Shown piece by piece: positions 37,106 to 46,045 of a stretch of 64,000 nt of DNA. Positions within the stretch are counted from its first letter, which is position 1; each line of letters opens with the position of its first letter. The notes under the pieces were generated by a model. That model saw only the letters and a program-made list of their open reading frames with translations. It was not told the origin of the DNA and did not search any database. This DNA comes from Sulfurimonas sp. RIFOXYD12_FULL_33_39 (GTDB lineage: Bacteria; Campylobacterota; Campylobacteria; Campylobacterales; Sulfurimonadaceae): positions 234,586 through 298,585 of the forward strand of contig MICF01000003.1 of NCBI GenBank assembly GCA_001829785.1, read 5' to 3'. Both the position numbers and the translations under genes were made by a program.

Positions 37106-37428
37106 TGTTAGAAAACAGTGTCTGGAGACAGTATAACAAAGAAAATAGTTTTAAAGAGATGATTGCTAAATTTTGTAAAATGGATTTGCTTGATATTATC
37201 GAAGATGAAAAAACTCTATATGGAGTTCTTAAAGCAAAACTTACAAAAAAAGAGTTGAAGCTTTTTGCTATGGATAGTGCAGGACTTGACGATGAGCAAA
37301 TTAAAGCTGCTTTTGAGTGTAGCGATGAAGAGCTTAAAAATGCAAAGTTTAAACTTTACAAAAAGTTAAAACAGGACAAGACACGCTTAGATTTTAGAGC
37401 ATCAAGCTTAGATGAGGATGATGAGTAA
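37105..37428 (+). CDS. Small conserved-looking protein with HTH-like helices, function unknown
   Basis: A 107-residue protein starting at the ATG that shares one base with the serB stop. No signal or membrane segment. The region LTKKELKLFAMDSAGLDDEQ followed by IKAAFECSDEELKNAKFKLYKKLKQ looks like sigma-factor region 4 or another helix-turn-helix (a Leu-x-x-x-E start, a Gly-x-x-x-x-x-I turn and a basic last helix). An acidic tail (SLDEDDE) ends it. It may be a DNA-binding or sigma-like regulator, but I cannot name it. Coupling to serB is clear from the overlap. The convergent OmpA-domain gene ends 2 bases away. Confidence 0.7.
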   Translation: MLENSVWRQYNKENSFKEMIAKFCKMDLLDIIEDEKTLYGVLKAKLTKKELKLFAMDSAGLDDEQIKAAFECSDEELKNAKFKLYKKLKQDKTRLDFRASSLDEDDE

Positions 37429-37430
37429 AA

Positions 37431-39149
37431 TTAGTTATTTTTAAGGATAATCTTAAAAGAGACTCTTCTTGATTTCTCTTTCTCCTCAACTTCGTTATGC
37501 ACTATCTTTTTCGAAAAGCTAAGACCGCTCCCTTTTAAAATATTAGAGAGCAACTTTTTACTTTTTTCATCTTGCATTGAAAAAATATAGCTTAGTGTTG
37601 AAAATGAGCGGGTCATTGATAGTTTTGCATTATTTAGATATCTACCGGAAAAGTCCTGTGTTCCCCATTCGCTTGAAGTATGCCCGCTTATTTCTAGGGT
37701 GTTTACTAACTCGTGATGTTTATGCAAAAAGAGTAAAAGTTTATTTGAAAATTTTTGTAAAAACTCTTTTTGAGCACTGTTTAGTTTATACTCCGCTATA
37801 TCAAAATAGAGATTTTTATCGATTAAATTTATGGATAAGTCTTGCGTTATTGATATCTTTTTTTCTTTTACCTCTTGTTTAAATATATCATTTAACTCAT
37901 CGTATAAACTGCTTATTTTGCTAGGGGCTTGAGCCATGGAGATATCTCTGTTTAGTTTTACAATCCACATGTTACTCTCTTGTGAATCTTTATTTGTATA
38001 GACTCCGGCTACCGCTGCTTGAGAGTTATGTAGTATTGTAACCGCATTGAAGCCCTCATACTCTTTTGAGCCGTAATGTTCTTGAGAGAGCATTGAAAAC
38101 CTGCCATCTAAAAGCATAACAAGCCCGTCAGTGTTAAACGTATCTTTTACATAACCGACACCGATTATTTTGCTGTCTGAATACTCTTTTATATCATTTA
38201 ATACGCTACTGTAAGTTGTATGAATAATTTTATCAAGCAAAATATTTTTTTGTATATCTATTTTCACGAGCCTGATTTGCTCTTTATTCATCTCATCCTC
38301 TTGTGAGAGTGACAAAGCAAAGCTACCTTCTCGCAGTTTTATGACTCTATGAGCCGTTATGTTTTTTTCGCCTTTAAACTCTTTTAACCAGACTTTGTCT
38401 CCATTTTCAGTAATTCTCATAACTTCTATAGTTTTTGATTTTTCACTATTTGCTTGGCATAGTACAATTATAGAGCCGTTATCGGCTTCTGTTGCATCGA
38501 CTCCTATATCATCATTTTGTGTGCCATATTTTTTGCTCCATAACATGTCGCCGTTACTTGAGACTCTTGTTAAATAGATATCACTTAAACCCAAACCGCT
38601 TTCAAAAAGATTATCGTGTTTATCTCTTGAGGTAGCAGACGATCCTATTGCCAAAACACCACCATCGCGAAGAAGAAGCATTTTGCTCATTTTGTCATAA
38701 TTTGCAGTTCCGAATATTTTTTTAAAAATAATGTTTGCATTTGAATCAAGTTTTAAAACTATAAGTGATCCATCTAACGTATGTCCACCTATAAAGTAGC
38801 CGTTCTGAGGTGTTTTTGCGATACTGAGTGCTTCACTAAAGTTTGACAACTCCATTGATTTTCTAAGTAAAATATCTGCATAATCATCAATTTTTATTAA
38901 ATGCATTTTAGAACCGTATTTATTTGAAACAGAAGCTAAGTAATCAAAAGCGTTTGTATAAGTAACACCTGTACTAGCAGAGTTCTTTTTGTACTCTTTT
39001 ATAAATCCAACGGCACTTATGCTACGATCGTAATCTTCGGTTATATCAAAAAGAGCATTGTTAAATGGTTCATCTATTACTATTGAAAAGTCTGATTTTT
39101 TTGCGTAAAGGGAAGTGATTAGTAGTATAGCTGTTAATATATATTTCAT
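37431..39149 (-). CDS. Exported protein with beta-propeller-like repeats and OmpA C-terminal domain
   Basis: A 572-residue protein with a signal peptide (about 1-16, LTAILLITSLYA). Residues about 100-410 contain repeated short units of the form GYFIGGHTLDGSLIVLKLDS, GVLAIGSSAT..DIYLTRVSSNGDMLW and ALSLSQEDE...RLVKID, resembling a propeller of outer-membrane or secreted proteins. The C-terminal OmpA-like domain (about 435-570) has LYFDIAEYKLNSAQKEFLQK, LEISGHTSSEWG, RYLNNAKLSMTRSFS and EEKEKSRRVSFKI, which would bind peptidoglycan. It is likely anchored at the cell wall or outer membrane. Function is unknown. Its gene follows a small gap after rpsR on the same strand and is probably separately transcribed. 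Confidence 0.78.
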   Translation of the reverse strand: MKYILTAILLITSLYAKKSDFSIVIDEPFNNALFDITEDYDRSISAVGFIKEYKKNSASTGVTYTNAFDYLASVSNKYGSKMHLIKIDDYADILLRKSMELSNFSEALSIAKTPQNGYFIGGHTLDGSLIVLKLDSNANIIFKKIFGTANYDKMSKMLLLRDGGVLAIGSSATSRDKHDNLFESGLGLSDIYLTRVSSNGDMLWSKKYGTQNDDIGVDATEADNGSIIVLCQANSEKSKTIEVMRITENGDKVWLKEFKGEKNITAHRVIKLREGSFALSLSQEDEMNKEQIRLVKIDIQKNILLDKIIHTTYSSVLNDIKEYSDSKIIGVGYVKDTFNTDGLVMLLDGRFSMLSQEHYGSKEYEGFNAVTILHNSQAAVAGVYTNKDSQESNMWIVKLNRDISMAQAPSKISSLYDELNDIFKQEVKEKKISITQDLSINLIDKNLYFDIAEYKLNSAQKEFLQKFSNKLLLFLHKHHELVNTLEISGHTSSEWGTQDFSGRYLNNAKLSMTRSFSTLSYIFSMQDEKSKKLLSNILKGSGLSFSKKIVHNEVEEKEKSRRVSFKIILKNN

Positions 39150-39234
39150 AGTACTGCTTTTTACTACATGTGTAGCAAAAAATATTCCTAAAGTAAAAAA
39201 AGTTTTTTTGGAGTTATTATAGAAAATAAACGGC

Positions 39235-39267
39235 GGTGCAAAAGCACCAATCCTCGTATTGAGGATT
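39235..39267 (-). terminator. Paired hairpins after rpsR
   Basis: In transcription order, AATCCTC and GAGGATT pair around a 5-base loop (39249-39267), followed at once by GGTGC-TTTT-GCACC (39235-39248). Together they lie 10 bases after the rpsR stop and probably end the rpsF-ssb-rpsR transcript. The T-run after them is weak. Confidence 0.55.
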
Positions 39268-39276
39268 CTTTGAAAA

Positions 39277-39540
39277 TTATCTTAAATTTTCAAACGGTGC
39301 AGTTACTACAGTTTTTCTTGTTACAGTATATGGAACCAATGCAGCTGCACGAGCTCTTTTAATAACTGTTGAAATCATATCTTGGTGACGTTTACAGTTT
39401 CCTGTTAAACGACGAGGCATAATTTTATATCTTTCTGAAAGAGAGAAACGAAGTGCTCCTACATCTTTGTAATCCATAAAATCAACTTTTGCTTCACAAT
39501 ATTTACAGTATCTTTTTTTATACTTTCTTCTTTCTGCCAT
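39277..39540 (-). CDS. rpsR: 30S ribosomal protein S18
   Basis: Small-subunit protein that pairs with S6 in the platform. The product is 87 residues. It starts [18 protein letters not shown] with a CxxC pair, the zinc-type (C+) form, and contains [18 protein letters not shown], the S18 signature. The tail is a little long compared with E. coli (75). It is the last gene of the rpsF-ssb-rpsR operon. Confidence 0.97.
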   Translation of the reverse strand: MAERRKYKKRYCKYCEAKVDFMDYKDVGALRFSLSERYKIMPRRLTGNCKRHQDMISTVIKRARAAALVPYTVTRKTVVTAPFENLR

Positions 39541-39564
39541 GTTATTTCCTTTGTTATCTAATAT

Positions 39565-40104
39565 CTAAAATGGGATTTCATCTTCATCAATGTCGATTAC
39601 TGGAACAGAGTTACTACTTGGCATCTGCTTACTTTGATTGTAAGCTTGTTGCTGCTGTCCACTCGGCTGTTGATAGCTTTGAGGCTGTTGCTGTTGGTAA
39701 CTAGGTGCTTGCTGATAGTTTCCTTGTTGCTGATAACCTGCTTGTTGCTGAGGCTGATAATCATTACCGCCTTGGTTGTCATTTTTAGAATCTAACATCT
39801 GCATAGTCTCAACAACAACAGAGTGCTTAGAACGTTTCTGTCCGTTTTGATCTACCCATTGGTCAAAGTTAAGTCTGCCTTCGACAAGGATTTTACTTCC
39901 TTTTCTAAGGTATTGGTTGGCAATCTCTGCACTTCTTGCAAAGAATGTAATATCTACAAAACAAACTTCCTCTTTTTTTTCACCGTTTACGGTAAATTTA
40001 CGGCTAGTTGCTATTGCACTGTTTGCGATAGCCATTCCGCCTTGAGAGTATCTAAGTTCAATATCTCTAGTTAAGTTTCCAACTAAAATAACTTTGTTGT
40101 ACAT
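39565..40104 (-). CDS. ssb: Single-stranded DNA-binding protein
   Basis: Tetrameric protein that coats single-stranded DNA in replication, repair and recombination. The product is 179 residues: an OB fold (about 1-105, MYNKVILVGNLTRDIELRYS, VEGRLNFDQWVDQNGQKRS), then a Gln-rich disordered linker (GYQQQGNYQQAPSYQQQ) and the acidic partner-binding tail DIDEDEIPF. The linker's CAG/CAA repetitiveness makes antisense ORFs there spurious. It lies between rpsF and rpsR, the conserved arrangement. Confidence 0.97.
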   Translation of the reverse strand: MYNKVILVGNLTRDIELRYSQGGMAIANSAIATSRKFTVNGEKKEEVCFVDITFFARSAEIANQYLRKGSKILVEGRLNFDQWVDQNGQKRSKHSVVVETMQMLDSKNDNQGGNDYQPQQQAGYQQQGNYQQAPSYQQQQPQSYQQPSGQQQQAYNQSKQMPSSNSVPVIDIDEDEIPF

Positions 40105-40149
40105 GAATTTTCCTTATTTGTTTAGGCGTTAGCCAATTACTTCACTTGT

Positions 40150-40566
40150 CTATTCAGCGTCTTCGTCTTCATCAATTCCGGCAGGTATAATAACTTCTTC
40201 TACTTTTGCCTCACCTGCAGGTGCGCTAGCTTTTTTATGAGCTTTTTGAACTAGTTGATTCCAAGCAGTTACTTCGCGGTTTGTATCATATTTTATAGTT
40301 ACAAAACGAAGAAGATCTTCATTGATACGGAAACGTCTCTCTATTTCGTTGATTGCCGATGGAGCAACAGAATAGTAGATAACATGGAAATAACCACGCT
40401 CGTTTTTGTTAAGAGGGTATGCTAATTTTCTCATGCCCATAGCGTCTGTAGCAGCAATTTCGCCGCCGTTAGAAGTGATAATTTCTTCGATAGCTTTAAT
40501 GCTAGCTTGAATCTCTTCTGCTGTTAATGTCGGTTTTACGATTACTAGGTTTTCGTAATGTCTCAT
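40150..40566 (-). CDS. rpsF: 30S ribosomal protein S6
   Basis: Platform protein of the small subunit, forming a heterodimer with S18. The product is 138 residues: a standard S6 fold (MRHYENLVIVKPTLTAEEIQ, KLAYPLNKNERGYFHVIYY, EDLLRFVTIKY), then an Ala/Lys-rich and acidic tail. I start it at 40566, where homologues begin MRHYE; the frame is open to 40632 but that stretch is leader. A GGGAG lies 10 bases upstream. It is the first gene of the operon. Confidence 0.95.
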   Translation of the reverse strand: MRHYENLVIVKPTLTAEEIQASIKAIEEIITSNGGEIAATDAMGMRKLAYPLNKNERGYFHVIYYSVAPSAINEIERRFRINEDLLRFVTIKYDTNREVTAWNQLVQKAHKKASAPAGEAKVEEVIIPAGIDEDEDAE

Positions 40567-40678
40567 AGAGTATAATCTCCCTTTGGTATTTCGCCCTTTT
40601 GCAAGGCTTTTGTTTCCCTTTCGGATATGCATATATCGAAAAATTATCGATACAAAGAGAAAGGAACTCGGAATTATA
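40567..40678 (-). promoter_or_regulatory. rpsF promoter and structured leader
   Basis: A TATAAT on the - strand (40673-40678) predicts a leader of about 100 bases. In it, TATCGA (40647-40652 read leftward) pairs with TCGATA (40634-40639), and an outer stem joins TTCCTTTC (40659-40666) with GAAAGGGAA (40614-40622). This bulged hairpin ends in a CCGAAAGGG sequence. S6-S18 leader motifs that autoregulate this operon are known in other bacteria; whether this is one is inference. Confidence 0.4.
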
Positions 40679-40808
40679 CAAAAAAAATACTTAAAAAAGC
40701 ATATATATAAACATATTAGTTTTTATGAATAAAGTATAGCAATTTGCAATAATAATATCTTTTTAAATTTTTTAAGATATAGTTTTAACAAGAATAAATG
40801 GAGAATAT

Positions 40809-41894
40809 ATGACAAAAAGAAAAAAAGTCGGCTCAAAAAAACATTCAAATACTTTAATATATATAGCATGGGGATTGGTTTTTATAGTCATAGCTATTGG
40901 CGTATTTATAGGCGGATACTATTTCGGGTATGATGATGCTAAAAAAAATATACAAAAACAAGAACAGATGAAAGAGAAAAAGCGACTCTCCGTAATTAAA
41001 AAATTAGAAGAAGAGAGTGCAAAAAAAAGAGAGATAGACGTAAATGACAGATTAAAAGAGATACTAAAAAAAGAGGCTAATATTACTCAGATAAGTGAGC
41101 CAAAAATAGAAGAGAAAATTGAGAAAAAGAGTGATGAGGCAAATGAGTCAAAAGAGCAAGAAAGAGGCGATGAGTATGAAAATGCTACACATGAAACAGA
41201 GGGTGCAGTACTCCCTCAGCCGCCTGAGCGTAAAATCGTAAAAAGTTCTACAAAACCAAAGCTTGCGATTATTATCGATGATGTAAGCGTAAAATCACAT
41301 GTAGCAGCAATAAAAGCTCTTAATCTGCCTATAACAATGTCTTTTTTACCGCCGAGTAAGTTTAGACCTAACTCAAGTACTTTAGCCGCAAAAGAGAGTT
41401 TTTATATGGTCCATTTACCTATGGAAGCTAAAAATTTTCATCATGAGGAGCCTTATACTTTAAGAGTCGGTGATTCTCAGGATGAGATTATAAGTAGGAT
41501 AGAAGATATTAAAAAACTGTTTCCAAAAGTAAAATATATAAACAACCATACCGGCAGTAAATTTACATCCGACGAAGCAGCTGTAAATAGACTTATAATT
41601 GCGCTAAATAAAGAGAATATTAATTTTATAGACAGCAGAACTATAGGCTCTACAAAAGTACCTACGGTTATGAAAAATTATGGAAAACAGTATGTAGCAA
41701 GAGATGTCTTTTTAGATGATAAAATGGATAAAGCTTCTATAATAGTGCAGATTAAAAAAGCTATAGAGTCTGCTAAAATACATGGAAGTGCCATAGCAAT
41801 AGGTCATCCGCATGCAAATACTATTTTAGCAATTAGTGAATCAAAAAATCTTTTCTCTGCTGTTGAGTTAGTTTTAATAGACAAGGTTTATTAA
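40809..41894 (+). CDS. Divergent polysaccharide deacetylase family protein (YibQ-like)
   Basis: A 361-residue inner-membrane protein: Lys/Arg-rich start, one transmembrane segment (about 16-38), a charged Lys/Glu-rich coiled coil (about 45-125), then a globular domain (about 150-361). The domain shows LAIIIDDVSVKSHVAAI, LNLPITMSFLPPSKF, FYMVHLPMEAKNF, YINNHTGSKFT and SAIAIGHPHANTI, the pattern of the divergent polysaccharide deacetylase (DUF610) family, which keeps the DD...H..H metal-binding layout. It is probably periplasmic; substrate unknown. dprA follows after 3 bases. Confidence 0.83.
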   Translation: MTKRKKVGSKKHSNTLIYIAWGLVFIVIAIGVFIGGYYFGYDDAKKNIQKQEQMKEKKRLSVIKKLEEESAKKREIDVNDRLKEILKKEANITQISEPKIEEKIEKKSDEANESKEQERGDEYENATHETEGAVLPQPPERKIVKSSTKPKLAIIIDDVSVKSHVAAIKALNLPITMSFLPPSKFRPNSSTLAAKESFYMVHLPMEAKNFHHEEPYTLRVGDSQDEIISRIEDIKKLFPKVKYINNHTGSKFTSDEAAVNRLIIALNKENINFIDSRTIGSTKVPTVMKNYGKQYVARDVFLDDKMDKASIIVQIKKAIESAKIHGSAIAIGHPHANTILAISESKNLFSAVELVLIDKVY

Positions 41895-41897
41895 CCT

Positions 41898-42677
41898 ATG
41901 AATTTAGTTCAAGATAAGATTCCTGAACTATTAGCTATGAAAAACTACCCTTGCAAACTTTTTTACGATGGAAATATAGAACTTTTAAAAAGAGTTAAAG
42001 TTTCAATTGTAGGAAGCAGAAAACCTACAATGTACTCTCGATTAACGATTCAAAAGCTCTCATCATCTTTGTCAAAGCATGGCGTTTGTATTGTAAGCGG
42101 AGGAGCAATGGGAATTGATGCTACGGCTCATGGTGCAGCCGGTGCCTCAAACACTATAGCAGTGCTTCCATGCGGTATTGATATAAGGTATCCTAGCGTT
42201 AATAAAACTCTCTTAAATGATATATCTAAAAATGGGTTGTTGATTAGTCAGTTTGATATGGGCTTTATTGCAACTCCATGGAGCTTTGTTGTTAGAAACG
42301 AGCTTGTTGTCGCCCTTGGAGATGTATTGATAGTAGGCGAGGCGGAAATTGATAGCGGAACGATGAGAAGCGTGGAGTTTGCTTTGAAGATGGGCAAGGA
42401 GATTTTTGTACTTCCTCAGCGTTTGGGAGAGAGCAGTGGAACAAGCCAACTTCTAAAAGAGTTAAAAGCAAAACCAATTTATGATATAGATGAGTTTGTC
42501 TCAGGATTTGCTACATGTAGTGAACCGAAAATAGATAAAAAAGAGGATGATTTTTTCTCTTTTTGTGCTAAGAATCCGACTTATGACGAGGCTTGTTCAA
42601 AATTTCCGCAGAGAGTTTTTGAAGCTGAGCTTGGCGGCGAGATAAAAATAGCTAACGGCAGAGTTTGGCTCCTATAA
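41898..42677 (+). CDS. dprA: DNA-processing protein DprA
   Basis: Binds incoming single-stranded DNA and loads RecA during natural transformation. The product is 259 residues, a short form. The Rossmann-like core has VSIVGSRKPTMYSRLTIQKL, VSGGAMGIDATAHGAAGAS, TIAVLPCGIDIRYPSVN and GLLISQFDMGF, followed by RNELVVALGDVLIVGEAEIDSG. A short C-terminal extension is present. With comF in the same window, it suggests a competent organism. Its last 6 bases overlap the convergent queA. Confidence 0.92.
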   Translation: MNLVQDKIPELLAMKNYPCKLFYDGNIELLKRVKVSIVGSRKPTMYSRLTIQKLSSSLSKHGVCIVSGGAMGIDATAHGAAGASNTIAVLPCGIDIRYPSVNKTLLNDISKNGLLISQFDMGFIATPWSFVVRNELVVALGDVLIVGEAEIDSGTMRSVEFALKMGKEIFVLPQRLGESSGTSQLLKELKAKPIYDIDEFVSGFATCSEPKIDKKEDDFFSFCAKNPTYDEACSKFPQRVFEAELGGEIKIANGRVWLL

Positions 42678-43706
42678 GATTAGCATAGCATCGCCGTAAG
42701 AGTAAAATCTGTACTCGTTTTCTATGGCGATTTTATAAAGTTCTTGAGCTTTTTGCAGACCTATGAAAGAGGCTACTAGCATTAAAAGAGTTGATTTTGG
42801 CAGATGAAAGTTTGTAAGGAGATGATTTACTCTAAGAGGCTTATTGTTGGGATGTAAAAAAAGATTTGCCTCTCCCTTTTGTTCTCCTTTATTTCTTGCA
42901 TAAAATTCTATGGTTCTTGTGGATGTAGTTCCAACGCTTAGTATCGGTATCTCGGAATCTATTAGTTGTTTAGCACTGTCTGATATATCATAATACTCAG
43001 AGTGCATAGGGTGTTGTGTTATAACTTCACACTCAACAGGTTTAAACGTTCCGCTTCCTACATGTAGTGTAACATAGGCGTGAGGATACTTTTGGCATAC
43101 TCTTTTATGTTGCTCTTTTGTAAAGTGAAGTGATGCTGTTGGAGCTGCAACGGCACCCTCTTCTTTGGCAAAAACACTCTGATACTCTATCTCATCGTTT
43201 TTGTTATCTTCTCTTTGAATATACGGCGGAAGAGGAATATGCCCTATCTTATCTATAATAGGGAGTATCTCTTCAAAACGCAAAAGTTTATCATTTGAAT
43301 AAAAATTCACGATTCTGCTTCCATCATCAAGCACTTCTTTTACATGTAGAGTTAATTTCTCATTACAATCAAATAAAACTCTTGTACCTATTTTTACTTT
43401 GCCTCTTATATAGACATTCACATCATGTGCATTTAAGGCTCTATTTATAAGCAGTTCAATTTTTCCGCCGCTTAGTTTTTTCCCAAAAAGTCTGGCTTTT
43501 ATAACTTTAGTATCGTTAAAAATAAGCGCACACTCTTTTGGAATAAAAGCTTCTAAATCAGAAAATTTAACATGTGAAACTACATCTGTCTTTCTATTAT
43601 AGACTAAAAGTTTTGCGCTGTCTCTGGGAAAGGCAGGGTGGGTTGCTATGAGCTTTTTTGGAAGAAAAAAGTCATAGCTAGAAGTTAAAAGATTTTTATC
43701 ACTCAC
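42672..43706 (-). CDS. queA: tRNA preQ1 ribosyltransferase-isomerase
   Basis: Transfers and isomerises the ribosyl part of SAM onto preQ1-modified tRNA to give epoxyqueuosine. The product is 344 residues. Diagnostic segments are SYDFFLPKKLIATHPAFPRDSAKLLV-like start, LIFNDTKVIKARLFGKKLSG, HIPLPPYIQRED, VAAPTASLHFT, TLHVGSGTFKPVE and NHLLTNFHLPKSTLLMLVASF. All are canonical. It follows tatC with an 8-base overlap. Confidence 0.96.
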   Translation of the reverse strand: MSDKNLLTSSYDFFLPKKLIATHPAFPRDSAKLLVYNRKTDVVSHVKFSDLEAFIPKECALIFNDTKVIKARLFGKKLSGGKIELLINRALNAHDVNVYIRGKVKIGTRVLFDCNEKLTLHVKEVLDDGSRIVNFYSNDKLLRFEEILPIIDKIGHIPLPPYIQREDNKNDEIEYQSVFAKEEGAVAAPTASLHFTKEQHKRVCQKYPHAYVTLHVGSGTFKPVECEVITQHPMHSEYYDISDSAKQLIDSEIPILSVGTTSTRTIEFYARNKGEQKGEANLFLHPNNKPLRVNHLLTNFHLPKSTLLMLVASFIGLQKAQELYKIAIENEYRFYSYGDAMLIL

Positions 43707-44520
43707 TGTCTTTATTTATCGCTTTTATCTCATCAAGGAGATTAACATCCTCATTATCATCCTCTTCTTCGCCGTCTTCTAATGGAGCAGCAGGATTTAC
43801 CATTTTAACAATTAAAATAGAAGCTCCATAAAGCAGAACAAGCGGTCCTGCCATTAGAAGTTGAGTTAAAACGTCAGGAGGAGTAAGAAGAGCGGCTACT
43901 ATAAAAATAATCACGATTGCATATCTGAAAAAATCTTTCATCTGTCTATCGTCAACCATGCCAAGCAGTGCTAAAAAGTATGCAAAAACGGGAAGTTCAA
44001 AAGATATACCGAACCCAAACATGATTTTTGTAAAGAAGCCTACATAATCTTCTATATTGATTAGCGGAGTAAATTTAAAACTACCGAATGTAATAAGAAA
44101 GTCAAATCCAAAAGGTGTAACTACATAGTAAGCAAACAAAACTCCTATCAAAAACATTATGCTTCCGCCAAGGACAAATGGAATAACCATCTTTTTTTCA
44201 TTAGCATAAAGAGCAGGGGCTACAAATGCCCATATCTGAGAGAGTATAATCGGCAGAGCACCTAGAATTGCCGCAAAAAATGATACTTTAAGTGCAACAA
44301 AAAATGCTCCTCCGACTTGATTTGTCGTTACCATTCCATCTGCCGCATGAAGTGATTTTTTACCGACTTCTATAAGTGCTACATTTAGAGGTTCAACAAT
44401 CCATGCTAAAATAGGTTCATGAAAATAAAACATGACAAAAAACATTACAATAAGACTTGCTACGGAGATTGCTAGCCTTTTTCTTAGCTCAATTAGGTGC
44501 GGTCTTATCTCATCAAACAT
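43699..44520 (-). CDS. tatC: Twin-arginine translocase subunit TatC
   Basis: Multi-spanning receptor of the Tat pathway, which recognises twin-arginine signal peptides and exports folded proteins. The product is 273 residues with six predicted membrane helices. It starts MFDEIRPHLIELRKRL (the conserved HL.ELR..L motif) and contains FFAAILGALPIILSQIWAFVAPALY, seen as ALPIILSQIWAFVAPALY, and FGFGISFELPVFAYFLA with the conserved Glu-Pro. The C-terminal tail is acidic. It overlaps tatB upstream and queA downstream. Confidence 0.96.
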   Translation of the reverse strand: MFDEIRPHLIELRKRLAISVASLIVMFFVMFYFHEPILAWIVEPLNVALIEVGKKSLHAADGMVTTNQVGGAFFVALKVSFFAAILGALPIILSQIWAFVAPALYANEKKMVIPFVLGGSIMFLIGVLFAYYVVTPFGFDFLITFGSFKFTPLINIEDYVGFFTKIMFGFGISFELPVFAYFLALLGMVDDRQMKDFFRYAIVIIFIVAALLTPPDVLTQLLMAGPLVLLYGASILIVKMVNPAAPLEDGEEEDDNEDVNLLDEIKAINKDSE

Positions 44521-44935
44521 TTTTTACATCTTCTTGTGGTTTTTTTGCAGTTTGAGTAACATCACTTTTTTTAAGTGTTACCTCTTCGGGTTTATTTACA
44601 GGTGCTTGTTTCTTTGGCTCATCAAAGAAACCGTCATCGCCAAATGAATCATCCTCAAGTGTTGTCAGTTTTGCCGCCATACCCTTGATATCTGTAGCAC
44701 TTTTTACTTTCTCTGTAGCATCAAGCAACTCTTTTTTATATGCAAGAGCCTCATCTTTCATGCTTTTTACATTCATTTCTTCTTCAAGACTGCTTTTCAT
44801 AGTTCCGATAACATTTTTTGTGTTTCTAAAAAATTTAGCTATCTCAACCATTGCGTCCGGAAGTTTATCTGGACCGAGAAATAAAATAGCGATAATAGCA
44901 ATAACGAGTATCTCAGTAAAACCCATACCAAACAT
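44513..44935 (-). CDS. tatB: Sec-independent translocase protein TatB
   Basis: Single-span protein that forms the Tat substrate-receptor complex with TatC. The product is 140 residues: MFGMGFTEILVIAIIAILFLGPDKLPDA gives a short N-terminal helix with the (F/L)GP motif, followed by an amphipathic helix and a charged, Lys/Glu-rich tail. The length and the position just before tatC favour TatB over TatA. tatA is not in the window. Confidence 0.9.
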   Translation of the reverse strand: MFGMGFTEILVIAIIAILFLGPDKLPDAMVEIAKFFRNTKNVIGTMKSSLEEEMNVKSMKDEALAYKKELLDATEKVKSATDIKGMAAKLTTLEDDSFGDDGFFDEPKKQAPVNKPEEVTLKKSDVTQTAKKPQEDVKNV

Positions 44936-44988
44936 GAAAAAATCCTCTAAATTATATGAACGACGATTCTAGCAAAAAAATAATTAAA

Positions 44989-46041
44989 CTACGATATAAA
45001 GAGTGCAATCTCATCTGCTAACAGATAGTTCTCGTTATAAAAGGTATCATTTTGAAAGGTAAGTTTTTCTTCGCTAACTAACAGTTGTGCTTTTTTAAGT
45101 TCATCTTTATCTAAGATGTTTTTATCTATTCCTACACAAGAGCGAAGACCTAAAAAAATCTGCTCTATCTTTTTATCTTCGGGAGTTAAGTGCTCTGTTT
45201 TTATGTTTAGCGGGTTTTTTATATACTCTTCAACACTGGTTGTCGGGTAATATCTCTCCAAATCTAACTTTCCTACAGCACCGCTTCCTAGACCTATATA
45301 ATCATCATATTGCCAATAACCAAGATTGTGAATACTTCTATAAGAACCGAAGTTGCTTATCTCATACTGCTTGAAACCAAAATTACTGATGCTTTTAAAA
45401 AGCCATGACGTAAGTTTTAATCTCTCTTTTGACATGTAAGGCTTTGATTCAAAAGGCGTACCCTCTTCTATAGTTAGAGCATAAGCACTTAAGTGGTTGA
45501 TGGGTAGGGCAAAAGCGGTGTTTAAATCATTTTCTAAAAGCTCTTTCGTGTCTCCTAGCGTTGCATAAATCAAATCCAACGAGATATTCTCAAAACCTAC
45601 CGCTTTTGCATTCAAAATTGCCTCTTTTGCCTGAGATGCATTATGAGCACGGTTTAGTATTTTTAGTTTCTCTTTATCAAAGCTTTGCACACCGAAACTT
45701 ATGCGATTAACTCCGAGATTATACATTCCTTCAAGCCACGCCGCATTAGCACTGTTTGGGTTTGCTTCGCTTGTTATTTCGATATTTGGTGCCATGTATG
45801 GTTTTAGCATCTCAAAGATATTTTTATATAATTTTGGTTCTACGGTAGATGGAGTACCCCCTCCGATAAAGAGGGAGGTTATTCCTTTTTGGGGAGTTCT
45901 AAATCTTTTGAGTTCAAATTCAAGCTGTGTGCAAAGGGAGAGCATATACTGCTCTTTTAAATGGAACTTATCCACATAAGAGTTAAAAGCGCAGTATGAA
46001 CACTTAGAGTCACAAAATGGTACATGTATGTAAAGTAACAT
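44989..46041 (-). CDS. hemW: Radical SAM haem chaperone HemW
   Basis: Haem-binding radical SAM protein related to coproporphyrinogen dehydrogenase HemN. The product is 350 residues. The cluster motif CDSKCSYC gives CX3CX2C at Cys10, Cys14 and Cys17; SLFIGGGTPSTV and NRISFGVQSFD are typical SAM-binding segments, and HLSAYALTIEEGTPF is characteristic of the HemN/HemW group. HemN has an extra Cys (CX3CX2CXC), absent here, so haem chaperone rather than oxidase is favoured. The gene sits just downstream of the CetA-like gene. Confidence 0.9.
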   Translation of the reverse strand: MLLYIHVPFCDSKCSYCAFNSYVDKFHLKEQYMLSLCTQLEFELKRFRTPQKGITSLFIGGGTPSTVEPKLYKNIFEMLKPYMAPNIEITSEANPNSANAAWLEGMYNLGVNRISFGVQSFDKEKLKILNRAHNASQAKEAILNAKAVGFENISLDLIYATLGDTKELLENDLNTAFALPINHLSAYALTIEEGTPFESKPYMSKERLKLTSWLFKSISNFGFKQYEISNFGSYRSIHNLGYWQYDDYIGLGSGAVGKLDLERYYPTTSVEEYIKNPLNIKTEHLTPEDKKIEQIFLGLRSCVGIDKNILDKDELKKAQLLVSEEKLTFQNDTFYNENYLLADEIALFIS

Positions 46042-46045
46042 CTTT

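Noticed and set aside
39489..39782. ORFs opposite and within ssb
   Set aside because: Products of the Gln-codon repeats of the SSB linker in other frames; no ribosome binding site or family resemblance.
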